The notes under the pieces were generated by a model. The model did no database searches. It was not told where the DNA came from and was given only the letters and a program-made list of their open reading frames with translations. The position numbers were made by a program, and so were the translations under genes. From Treponema sp. UBA937 (GTDB lineage: Bacteria > Spirochaetota > Spirochaetia > Treponematales > Breznakiellaceae): 64,000 nucleotides of DNA. This document shows positions 15,933 to 23,215 of this stretch, piece by piece (the stretch's first letter is position 1; each line of letters opens with the position of its first letter). The stretch spans positions 68,849-132,848 of the forward strand of contig DBDH01000102.1 in NCBI GenBank assembly GCA_002293455.1, given 5' to 3'.

Positions 15933-16196
15933 ATGAAGATAATAAGTTTAAACGATGTACAACGAACGGATTCCCCTATTTATTACCGAAGGTTCTATTC
16001 TGGCGTTCTGAGCGTGGAGATTATGGATAAAACGGTGAAAAGAAAGATCGATTTTAAAATTGAACACATGCCCACCGGAAAAAAGCATATTTCCGTAACA
16101 TTTGAACAGCCTGTAGATTATCCTTTGGTTCCTTTAATGAAAAAGTTAAAATTGTATCTTGATGAACTTGACACAAGCGGACAGCTCCCTGTTTAA
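15933..16196 (+). CDS. Small uncharacterised protein upstream of tsaE
   Basis: An 87-residue protein of unknown function beginning MKIISLNDVQRTDSPIYY. It is basic in the middle (VKRKIDFKIEHMPTGKKHIS) and appears to be a small alpha/beta protein with no signal or membrane segment. The ribosome site is weak. Its 3' end overlaps the start of tsaE by 35 bases, which suggests translational coupling and supports it being real. Confidence 0.65.
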   Translation: MKIISLNDVQRTDSPIYYRRFYSGVLSVEIMDKTVKRKIDFKIEHMPTGKKHISVTFEQPVDYPLVPLMKKLKLYLDELDTSGQLPV

Positions 16197-16620
16197 AATA
16201 ATCAGCGCCAGTGCGGAAGAAACCCTGGTGATTGGGGAAAGTATCGGGAAACGGTTAAAAAGAGGCAGTATTGCGGCTTTGGAAGGCGGTCTCGGAACAG
16301 GGAAAACTCAACTTACAAAGGGAATCGCTTTAGGGCTTGGGATTGATGAAGAAATTACGAGTCCCACCTATACTATTATCTCGGAATATGACGGACCGTT
16401 GCCGCTGTACCATATCGACGCGTATCGCTTGAAAGGTTCCGATGATTTTATCAATATTGGGGCCGAAGAATTGCTGTACGGCGGCGGAGTCTGCGTTATT
16501 GAATGGAGCAATATTGTCGAGGATTTGCTTCCCGAAGAAACTATTTTTATCAACATAGAGATTCTCGAACGGGGGGAAAGACTCATCACTGTGAAAGGAA
16601 TTGACTGGGAATTATCGTGA
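16162..16620 (+). CDS. tsaE: TsaE, ATPase of the tRNA t6A-modification complex
   Basis: TsaE is the P-loop ATPase needed with TsaB and TsaD to make threonylcarbamoyladenosine at position 37 of ANN-decoding tRNAs. The 152-residue protein has Walker A GGLGTGKTQ, the switch TSPTYTII and the DAYRL motif followed by VIEWSN, all standard. ATG 16162 is preferred to the adjacent TTG at 16159. The stop overlaps the tsaB start by four bases (GTGA). Confidence 0.95.
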   Translation: MNLTQADSSLFKIISASAEETLVIGESIGKRLKRGSIAALEGGLGTGKTQLTKGIALGLGIDEEITSPTYTIISEYDGPLPLYHIDAYRLKGSDDFINIGAEELLYGGGVCVIEWSNIVEDLLPEETIFINIEILERGERLITVKGIDWELS

Positions 16621-17312
16621 ATATACTTGCCGTAGATACCGCGACAGACACACTTTCCGCTGCCTTAAAAACCGACAAAGGGCGATGGTATATCGAAATA
16701 GCGGCCGGACTGCGTCATTCGGAATTACTCATGGAAGTCTGTGACAGCATTATCAAGATGGCGGAAATTTCCCGGCAGGATTTGAACTTAGTTGTCTGTA
16801 TGCGGGGCCCCGGCTCTTTTACCGGCCTGCGCATCGGCTTTGCGGCGGTAAAAGGAATATCAACCGCCTTGAATATTCCCTTTATTTCGATTCCGACACT
16901 CGACTGCATGGCCCATCCTTATAGTTTCTGGCCGGGATATGTGCTTCCTGTAATTGACGCAAAAAAACAATGTTTTTTTACGGCGCTGTATCATCATGAT
17001 AATCTTCTGCATGATTATACCGACGCTTCCGCGGAAGAAATTCTGTCATTTGTTCCAACAGATAAACCGGTTTTTGTCTGCGGCCCCGCGGCAGAATTGT
17101 TTTTAGAAAGAATTGGCGGATCAAAATTGCACAAATCATCACATTTTATAGCACAAAAAACAGGAAAAAACGGCGGATATGCCGGCAATTTACTTGTAAA
17201 AGCCGAAAAACAGTATATAATTAATAACGCGAAGGGTGATTCACCTGTCTCCAGTCCAATGTATTTAAGGAAGAGTGATGCAGAACTAAGCATTGCCGGG
17301 TGTTCGGGTTAA
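16617..17312 (+). CDS. tsaB: TsaB, scaffold subunit of the t6A-modification complex
   Basis: TsaB pairs with TsaD in t6A synthesis. The 231 residues begin MNILAVDTATDTLSAAL and contain the family sequence GPGSFTGLRIGFAAVKGI near 65-83, followed by ISIPTLDCMA. The start is GTG 16617, overlapping the tsaE stop as GTGA, so the two are coupled. The C-terminal region is short and diverged, as is common in TsaB. Confidence 0.95.
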   Translation: MNILAVDTATDTLSAALKTDKGRWYIEIAAGLRHSELLMEVCDSIIKMAEISRQDLNLVVCMRGPGSFTGLRIGFAAVKGISTALNIPFISIPTLDCMAHPYSFWPGYVLPVIDAKKQCFFTALYHHDNLLHDYTDASAEEILSFVPTDKPVFVCGPAAELFLERIGGSKLHKSSHFIAQKTGKNGGYAGNLLVKAEKQYIINNAKGDSPVSSPMYLRKSDAELSIAGCSG

Positions 17313-17327
17313 ATTCTGGAGGACGTT

Positions 17328-18467
17328 TTGAAAGACAACATACATGAATTTGAGGATTTGCAATCCGAGGATTTACAATCTGAAGATTTGCAATCTTTTG
17401 AAGAAAGCGCCGTTGATGAACTTGAATCCGGGGATTTAGAATCCCTGGAAGATGTTGAAGAAGCAAAGGAAGACAGCGTCAAGAGCAATTTCAAAAAACC
17501 AAATGCCTACGTTGTCAATTCTTTTAAGAATAGTATTTTCCCAATTCTTCTTATCGATCAAAATTTCGTCATAGTATACGCTAACGAGGCTTGTCAAAAA
17601 TTGTTCTCCGGTTTCTTTAAACTTGAGGGCAATCATTTTTACAGCATTTTCGGCAAATCTTTTGGGGAACAAAGTCTCAGAGAGATTCGGGAAACGGTGC
17701 TGGAAGGAAGAAACGGTCATTCCTGGAAAGGAATGGCACGAATGAAGTCAAGAGACATCGAAACGGTACTGACAAAGGTTTTCGTCTTCCCTTCGGTTAT
17801 CAATAATGAAAAGCCTCATGAATTTGTGGTTCTTTTTGATAATGTTACCGAAGAAAATAAAACTCTTTTGCGAAGCGTTTTTTTAAGTTTGTTGGAAGCC
17901 TCCAAATTGAAGGACAACGATACCGGAAAACATATTTCCAGAGTAAACTATTATTCCTGCCGTTTGGCAAAAGAACTCTATCACAAGAAGGGCTTTGAAA
18001 AGGTCGATGTTGACTTTATTGATGACATTGGTTTTCTTGCCTCCATGCATGATGTCGGAAAGGTCGGCACTCCCGATGATATTTTGAACAAAGAGGGCCC
18101 CTTGTCAAATTGGGAATGGTCGATAATGCAGGAACATACAAAAAACGGCGCTTTCATTCTTTCGACATATCCGAATCCTATGGCAAAAGAAATCGCTATT
18201 TCTCATCATGAAAAATGGGACGGTTCGGGGTATCCTTTCCAGCTTGCGGGAGACATGATTCCGCTGTCAGCAAAAATTGTCAGCATTGCGGACGTGTACG
18301 ACGCGCTCCGGATGAGGCGGAGTTATAAACCCGCTTATGATCATAAAACTACCATTGATAAAATGATGGGTGAAAAAGCGACCCATTTTGATCCAACCCT
18401 TTTGGAAATTTTCTATTCGATCAACAAGGATTTTGATGACATTTATATTCGGAATGAGGATAAGTGA
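17328..18467 (+). CDS. PAS and HD-GYP domain protein (putative c-di-GMP phosphodiesterase)
   Basis: A 379-residue cytoplasmic protein. Residues 1-55 are very acidic with a repeated SEDLQ unit. A PAS-like domain follows (about 60-185, FPILLIDQNFVIVYANEACQ), then an HD-GYP domain with HDVGKVGTPDDIL near 240 and HHEKWDGSGYP near 292. HD-GYP proteins of this build hydrolyse c-di-GMP. The start is TTG 17328 behind GGAGG. It is the last gene of the rightward block and lies close to the PilZ gene and csrA. What the PAS domain senses is unknown. Confidence 0.9.
   Translation: MKDNIHEFEDLQSEDLQSEDLQSFEESAVDELESGDLESLEDVEEAKEDSVKSNFKKPNAYVVNSFKNSIFPILLIDQNFVIVYANEACQKLFSGFFKLEGNHFYSIFGKSFGEQSLREIRETVLEGRNGHSWKGMARMKSRDIETVLTKVFVFPSVINNEKPHEFVVLFDNVTEENKTLLRSVFLSLLEASKLKDNDTGKHISRVNYYSCRLAKELYHKKGFEKVDVDFIDDIGFLASMHDVGKVGTPDDILNKEGPLSNWEWSIMQEHTKNGAFILSTYPNPMAKEIAISHHEKWDGSGYPFQLAGDMIPLSAKIVSIADVYDALRMRRSYKPAYDHKTTIDKMMGEKATHFDPTLLEIFYSINKDFDDIYIRNEDK
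17353..17400 (+). repeat. In-frame 15-bp tandem repeat at the HD-GYP gene 5' end
   Basis: Three imperfect 15-bp units encode EDLQS three times, at residues 9-25 of the PAS/HD-GYP protein. The copies differ at third positions and at one or two others, so the tract is not a fresh slippage product, though unit number may still vary between strains. Confidence 0.8.
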
Positions 18468-18480
18468 CAAATGAACAGAT

Positions 18481-18527
18481 AACAGTCAGCAAAGAACAAA
18501 GATGACCTTTTATCTTTACTGACTGTT
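18481..18527. terminator. Bidirectional terminator-like hairpin between the HD-GYP gene and csrA
   Basis: AACAGTCAG (18481-18489) pairs with CTGACTGTT (18519-18527), with a further AAAGAT/ATCTTT pairing inside. The two genes converge on it. The arms also match the dispersed AGTAACARTCAGCA motif discussed in the findings. Confidence 0.6.
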
Positions 18528-18532
18528 ACTTA

Positions 18533-18748
18533 CTACTTAAATTTAAGTTCCGGCAGAACGGCGGCCGATTCAAGGGCGGCTTTGTTCTCGGCTTCGATAG
18601 CGTCGAACACTTCGCGGCGGAATACTTTTACATGCTTGGGAGCGTCAACACCGATGCGGACTTGGTCGCCGCGGATTTCTATAATCGATATGGAAATATC
18701 ATCTCCGATCATGATCTTTTCGTTCACTTTTCTGGATAGTATCAGCAT
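18533..18748 (-). CDS. csrA: CsrA, translational regulator
   Basis: A 71-residue CsrA/RsmA RNA-binding protein: [36 protein letters not shown] and FRREVFDAI are all canonical. The dimer binds GGA in hairpin loops and near ribosome sites. It is encoded directly downstream of fliW, whose product antagonises CsrA in bacteria such as Bacillus subtilis. AGGA-loop hairpins in both flagellin leaders are the obvious targets. Last gene of the flgN-flgK-flgL-fliW-csrA unit. Confidence 0.97.
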   Translation of the reverse strand: MLILSRKVNEKIMIGDDISISIIEIRGDQVRIGVDAPKHVKVFRREVFDAIEAENKAALESAAVLPELKFK

Positions 18749-18751
18749 AGC

Positions 18752-19240
18752 CTATTCCTTTTTACTTTCGGCGCCGCTTTCGGCACCGCTTTCGGCACCG
18801 CACTCGGCGCCGCTTTCGGCAAGCTCCGCCAATATATCATGTTTCGTCTTCCAACGGGGATCGGTAAGAACTACCTGTTTCGCTTCACGATTTTCCTTAT
18901 TGACGATTACAGGCCCCTGAAGATTAGCGGTCATGGGACCGTCCGCGGGAATTGTAACAATGGAAAAAATCAACGCTTTGGAAGGATCGGAAATGCCGAT
19001 TTCCTGCAGTTGATCATCATCAATGTTGATTTCGTAATCCAGCCTGAACAAAAAAGGATCGATGAGGATGAACGCGGCTTTTTCCACGTCCATTGATTGC
19101 AGCCAGAAAAAAGGCTGCCGTTCGGCATCGAGAATTACATAATCTTTAAACGATTCAAACCCAAATAACCCGCTCTGAAAATGAACTTTCTGCCGTTCAT
19201 CCACTTCCATAGGACCAAACGCCTTTGTAGCAACTCTCAC
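18752..19240 (-). CDS. fliW: FliW, flagellar assembly factor and CsrA antagonist
   Basis: FliW binds flagellin or CsrA and so couples flagellin supply to CsrA repression. The 162-residue protein begins MRVATKAFGPMEVDE and has the family features FGFESFKDYVILD, FFWLQSMD and NLQGPVIVN. The last 20 residues are a repeated SGAE tract absent from typical FliW. It overlaps no neighbour; csrA starts three bases downstream. The start has AAGGAG upstream at about 19248-19254. Confidence 0.95.
   Translation of the reverse strand: MRVATKAFGPMEVDERQKVHFQSGLFGFESFKDYVILDAERQPFFWLQSMDVEKAAFILIDPFLFRLDYEINIDDDQLQEIGISDPSKALIFSIVTIPADGPMTANLQGPVIVNKENREAKQVVLTDPRWKTKHDILAELAESGAECGAESGAESGAESKKE
18770..18822 (-). 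repeat. 12-bp tandem repeats encoding the FliW SGAE tail
   Basis: About four head-to-tail 12-bp units, read on the plus strand as GCGCCGCTTTCG, GCACCGCTTTCG, GCACCGCACTCG and GCGCCGCTTTCG, encode SGAE repeats (one unit CGAE) at the FliW C-terminus. Slippage of whole units would change tail length without a frameshift. Confidence 0.85.
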
Positions 19241-19306
19241 ACAAAACTCCTTAATATATACGCTATAGACAGCGCCTTAAAGCGACAAACAACACCAGCC
19301 ATTTTT

Positions 19307-19319
19307 GGTGACAGGCACC
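19307..19319. repeat. REP-like stub between fliW and flgL
   Basis: GGTGACAGGCACC is an interrupted palindrome (GGTG/CACC) of a kind seen in bacterial REP elements, and next to it CACCA (from 19293) can pair with TGGTG (19306-19310). It is a single occurrence in this window. It lies 83 bases upstream of fliW, in the flgL-fliW gap. Confidence 0.4.
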
Positions 19320-19323
19320 CACC

Positions 19324-20571
19324 TTAGCGGAGGAAATCCATCAATGTCGGCTGAATTACCTTTGCGGCGGTTTGAAGAGCCGCCTTGTGGGCAAGCTCCA
19401 TCATTTTAAGATCGGTGATTGCCGTTGCCATATCGATTCCCTGTTCCCGCGCGAGGGCCTGTGTAACGTTCGGGATTTCCTCGTTCAGGCGGCTCCATGT
19501 CTGGCTGACACGGGTCATGCGCGCGCCGACTTCCGCCATTTTGCCGCCCATGTTGTTCAAGGCTAAATCCATGCCGCCGATTCCCTGGCTCCCGATAAAA
19601 TCCTGATCGCCGCGGAACAGCGCGTCACGGATATTGATGATCATGTCGAACATGGATCCGCCGGAAACGCGCGCTGTAGGGTTCCAGTTAGGGGCATTGG
19701 CGTCGCTGTTAAAATTGATGAGGCCCAAATCCTGTAGGACCGTTGAACCCTGTTGATCTTCCAGCCGGATAAGGTGGGCGGTCGTTCCTTCAAGACTGAT
19801 TCCCCGTGTTTCAGGATCGACGTAGGCTTTCACGGGCGCGGGAGAATCGTTGATCTTCGCGACAATCGCGTTCACCGTGTCGCCGGTAGTGACAAAAATT
19901 TCATGGCCGTCTACAAAAATCGACGCGTCATTTTCCGCGCGGTAATTGCTTGCGTCATAGTTTGAAAAGATCTGCATTTTTTCCGCCCAGAATACTTCTC
20001 CGCCGCCGACATCAAGAACGGCAAAGGTATTTTCCGAAATTTCGGCGTTCCGGGCAGCTCCGGCCCCGCGGTATTCAACGCGCACGACCATCGATTCATT
20101 TCCGCCGGGAACCGTTCCTTCTACCGTGCGGAAAGGTTCGGTAAACGCCTTATCGCCGGCAAACAGTTTTGTTCCTTCGGCTCCTGTGGCGTTCGCAACC
20201 GTGATAAGCTCTTTCAGCATCTCGTTCATTTCGATGCCCATGTACTTGAGGTCTTCCGGCGCGTAGGTTCCGGTTGCGCCTTTCACGGTCAGTTCCCGGA
20301 CATGCTGGAGGATTTCGTTCGCGTGTTGAAGATAACCGTCAACCTGCCGGTAATGATCTTCGGCGTAGAGGGCGTTTTTTTCATAGCGCCCAAGCCGTTT
20401 AAGATATGAATCGTATTGAACCGCGTGAGACGCCGCGGCGGGGTCATCGCTCAATTCATTTATTTTTGTCTGTTTCGTGATCCGGTTCATTTGATCGGCC
20501 TGATTTCTTTCGTGGCGCCTCAAATAAAACTGGGAATCATTGGTCAGCATGTTTGATGATACGCGTTCCAT
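19324..20571 (-). CDS. flgL: Flagellar hook-associated protein 3 FlgL
   Basis: FlgL forms the second hook-filament junction ring. The 415-residue protein begins MERVSSNMLTNDSQFYLRRH, has a flagellin-like N-terminal helix with KINELSDDPAAASHAVQYDS, and a C-terminal helix LMDFLR. The middle region around 140-290 is large, as in spirochaetal FlgL. It starts three bases after the flgK stop, in one leftward operon. Confidence 0.95.
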   Translation of the reverse strand: MERVSSNMLTNDSQFYLRRHERNQADQMNRITKQTKINELSDDPAAASHAVQYDSYLKRLGRYEKNALYAEDHYRQVDGYLQHANEILQHVRELTVKGATGTYAPEDLKYMGIEMNEMLKELITVANATGAEGTKLFAGDKAFTEPFRTVEGTVPGGNESMVVRVEYRGAGAARNAEISENTFAVLDVGGGEVFWAEKMQIFSNYDASNYRAENDASIFVDGHEIFVTTGDTVNAIVAKINDSPAPVKAYVDPETRGISLEGTTAHLIRLEDQQGSTVLQDLGLINFNSDANAPNWNPTARVSGGSMFDMIINIRDALFRGDQDFIGSQGIGGMDLALNNMGGKMAEVGARMTRVSQTWSRLNEEIPNVTQALAREQGIDMATAITDLKMMELAHKAALQTAAKVIQPTLMDFLR

Positions 20572-20574
20572 TTT

Positions 20575-22452
20575 TTACACTCCCATTCTGTTGATAAGGA
20601 CATCGTAGAGCTCATTCATCGTGTTGATGAAACGGGCGGCTGCGTTATATCCCTGCTGATATTTAATCAATTTGGTAAATTCCTCATCGATGTTGACACC
20701 GGAAATTGATTCCCGCCTGTCCAAAAGCTGCTTCATGATTTTGTTGTATGTTTCAACTTCTCTGCCGCTTTCCTGTGACATGGAACCGATCTTTGCTACA
20801 GCGTTTCGGAAATAATCGTCGAAGGTGTTTAATCTGCCGACCATGACTTTGTTGTTCCGAATTGACGCGATAGCGGACGCGGCGTCTCCGTTCCCGATAT
20901 TGGCGGGCCTTCCGTTCTGTCCGTAGCCGCTTGCTACAGAACCGGGATCTTTCAATATTGCCGGATTGATTTCAATCCAGCCAGAAGGATGAGCGACAGG
21001 CGCGACCGAATAATTCTCCGCGCCGACCTGGAGGCTCGCGGCCGCGTCCGGGACGGTCCATGTGTACGCGCCTTCCGGCCCCGGCGCGTTTAAGATGCCG
21101 GAATATCCCGCGAGGAAATGGCCTGAATCTTCTATGTGGCGTATAACAAAATCGGGGCTTTCTCTTTCCGCGGAAGGCGTTCCCTTGAGCGATAATCTTC
21201 CGTCACGGTCAAGCCGCGCCACAACATCGGCTCCCGCGTTGTTGATTCTCTGAACCACTTCGGCAACGGTATCAACGGCGTAATAGGGAATATCCACATT
21301 TCCGCCGTCGGTGGAAAAAGTCATAATGCCTTCAAGCCCGATCTGCTCCTGCGGATCAAGCGTATTGTTTCCGCTGATTCTGAAAATGTAGCTTGAATCA
21401 TATTCGCCGTCTCCGGTGCGGTCGAAGTTTCCGTCAACGTTGGCGACATAAGGACGTTCCACAAAAAAATCGAGGCCGGTTCTTCCGTTGGAGCCGTAGC
21501 CGGGACGGTGCGCTTCGTTCACAAGATCGGTGAAGTTCATCACCATGGAATCGAGATCGCGGATTTCTTCCTGAATCGTAACATCCCGCATTTCAACAAG
21601 GGCCGCAAGGCTCCCGCCGCGGAAGACGGCATCATCGCCTGTCTCATCCCAAACGATGTTTGAATATCCTTCGGTTTCGATTCCCCGTTCCAAACTGAAC
21701 TGCCTGCCGATTCTGCCCTGAACCAAAATGTTTCCGGCGGTGTGAATCATAAACTCGTCGGGGTCGCGCTGGTCAACCGTAATATCAACCAGCTTGGAAA
21801 GTCTGTCAACAAGAAGATCGCGGCGGTCCATAAGATCGTTCGGGTTGTCGCCCTGGGCTTTCACTTTTTGTATCGTTTCGTTTAAAGCGGCAATTTCCGA
21901 GGAATAATCGTTCACCTGTTTTACGGTAATACGGATATCATTTTCCGCCATATCCTGAACAGCCTTGAGACTGTGGAAACGATTGTGAAACGCGTCGATT
22001 AAGGTTTTGCCGCTTTCGATAACTTCCTGCCGGGGAGCCAAGTCCGAAGGATGAATCGCGAGTTCCTGCCACTTGTTCCAAAACTCATCGAGCTTGCTTC
22101 GGATGGATGAATCGGTCGGTTCGTTGTACATGCGCGCAATGTCGCTGAGATATTGATTCCGGGTTTCCCAGTAGCCTTCGTGGTTTTCTTCGGCGATAAT
22201 TCTTTTATCGAGGAGCTCATCCCGAATGCGTTCAACCCTTTCGATGATTACGCCCTGGCCTATCTGCCCCGGCGTCTCTTCCCGATTCATTCCAGGCAGA
22301 TAGATAGGATCAAACGTTGAGAACTCGACCCGCTGCCGGGAATATCCTTCCGTATCGAGATTGGAAAGGTTATGACCGGTGGTACTAATCGCGGTTTGAT
22401 GGGCCGTGATAGAACGTTTTCCGATTTCTAATCCTGAAAAAGTTGATGTCAT
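20575..22452 (-). CDS. flgK: Flagellar hook-associated protein 1 FlgK
   Basis: FlgK forms the first hook-filament junction ring. The 625-residue protein begins MTSTFSGLEIGKRSITAHQ and has the rod/hook signature ISTTGHNLSNLDTEGYSRQ. The C-terminus, SGVNIDEEFTKLIKYQQGY followed by AAARFINTMNELYDVLI, is the standard FlgK ending. ATG 22452 follows AAGGAG. It lies between flgN and flgL. Confidence 0.97.
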   Translation of the reverse strand: MTSTFSGLEIGKRSITAHQTAISTTGHNLSNLDTEGYSRQRVEFSTFDPIYLPGMNREETPGQIGQGVIIERVERIRDELLDKRIIAEENHEGYWETRNQYLSDIARMYNEPTDSSIRSKLDEFWNKWQELAIHPSDLAPRQEVIESGKTLIDAFHNRFHSLKAVQDMAENDIRITVKQVNDYSSEIAALNETIQKVKAQGDNPNDLMDRRDLLVDRLSKLVDITVDQRDPDEFMIHTAGNILVQGRIGRQFSLERGIETEGYSNIVWDETGDDAVFRGGSLAALVEMRDVTIQEEIRDLDSMVMNFTDLVNEAHRPGYGSNGRTGLDFFVERPYVANVDGNFDRTGDGEYDSSYIFRISGNNTLDPQEQIGLEGIMTFSTDGGNVDIPYYAVDTVAEVVQRINNAGADVVARLDRDGRLSLKGTPSAERESPDFVIRHIEDSGHFLAGYSGILNAPGPEGAYTWTVPDAAASLQVGAENYSVAPVAHPSGWIEINPAILKDPGSVASGYGQNGRPANIGNGDAASAIASIRNNKVMVGRLNTFDDYFRNAVAKIGSMSQESGREVETYNKIMKQLLDRRESISGVNIDEEFTKLIKYQQGYNAAARFINTMNELYDVLINRMGV

Positions 22453-22482
22453 AGGATAACTCCTTGTTCCTTGCTCTATGAA

Positions 22483-23025
22483 TTACAAGCGTTTATTTAA
22501 TATCATGCTTCTCATGTCGGAAGCGGCGATGGTTCCTTTTGCGGTGTACAATTTCCCGCGGCGTCCGGGAAACACATCGGAAAGGAAATTTTCGGCAAAA
22601 GCCCTTGCTTCGTTTAAATTCTTCAGAAGGGTTCCGTTTTCATACCGCACCCGGAGAATCCTGATTTTTAATTCTCGGTAAAGATCGGTCAAAGCGTGCC
22701 GCTGTTCATCCGGCATACGGGCGGAAAAAGCATACAAAGAAGTTTCTTCCGTTTCGGAATGATAAGAATCGGAACGATTCAGAACAGATGAAAAAATCCG
22801 CGTTCTTTCTTGTTCCAGAATTTCAAATTCGCTGTTGTATACGTTGAGCGTTTCCATCAATCCGTCAAAATCTTCCCATTCCCGGATCATAACGGAAGCC
22901 CGTATCTCGCATTGAATACCGATAATCTTATCCAATATGTCTATTTCCTGCTTTAAAACGACGATACCTTTATTGATATTTGAAAAACGAACGGTATTCA
23001 CTGCCGATTCGTAATGTTCCTTCAT
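22483..23025 (-). CDS. flgN: FlgN-family export chaperone
   Basis: A 180-residue, almost wholly helical protein in the position of flgN, directly before flgK. FlgN-type proteins chaperone FlgK and FlgL for type III export. It shows the family pattern of an N-terminal long helix (VVLKQEIDILDKIIGIQCEI) and a C-terminal helix with LKNLNEARAFAENFL. Sequence conservation in this family is low, so position and helix content carry the call. Confidence 0.8.
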   Translation of the reverse strand: MKEHYESAVNTVRFSNINKGIVVLKQEIDILDKIIGIQCEIRASVMIREWEDFDGLMETLNVYNSEFEILEQERTRIFSSVLNRSDSYHSETEETSLYAFSARMPDEQRHALTDLYRELKIRILRVRYENGTLLKNLNEARAFAENFLSDVFPGRRGKLYTAKGTIAASDMRSMILNKRL

Positions 23026-23081
23026 GATTGCTGCCCCTTTTTATCACATGGATAAATACACATCGAACTTCTTCTTTATAA

Positions 23082-23109
23082 GTATCGGCATTTGTTTTTA
23101 GGGAATTAA
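23082..23109 (-). promoter_or_regulatory. Sigma-28-type promoter of the flgN-flgK-flgL-fliW-csrA operon
   Basis: Read leftward, TTAA (23106-23109), 16 bases, GCCGATAC (rc of 23082-23089). It differs from the flaB promoter at the last -10 base and one -35 base but has the same spacing. It lies about 57 bases before the flgN start. Class 3 control would put fliW and csrA under the same sigma factor as flagellin. Confidence 0.7.
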
Positions 23110-23186
23110 GGGAAAAACAGTGAACAGTGAGCAAGTAACAAGGAACAAAGCTTAGATTGCCGTTTTGCGGTCTTTTTACATAGCGT

Positions 23187-23209
23187 ACCCCTTTAATAGT
23201 TAAAGGGGT
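23187..23209 (-). terminator. Hairpin after the large surface-lipoprotein gene
   Basis: A perfect 10-bp stem ACCCCTTTAA/TTAAAGGGGT with a 3-base loop lies seven bases beyond the stop codon of the leftward gene. No clear T-run follows on that strand, so it may stabilise the 3' end rather than act as an intrinsic terminator. Confidence 0.5.
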
Positions 23210-23215
23210 GAAGTG

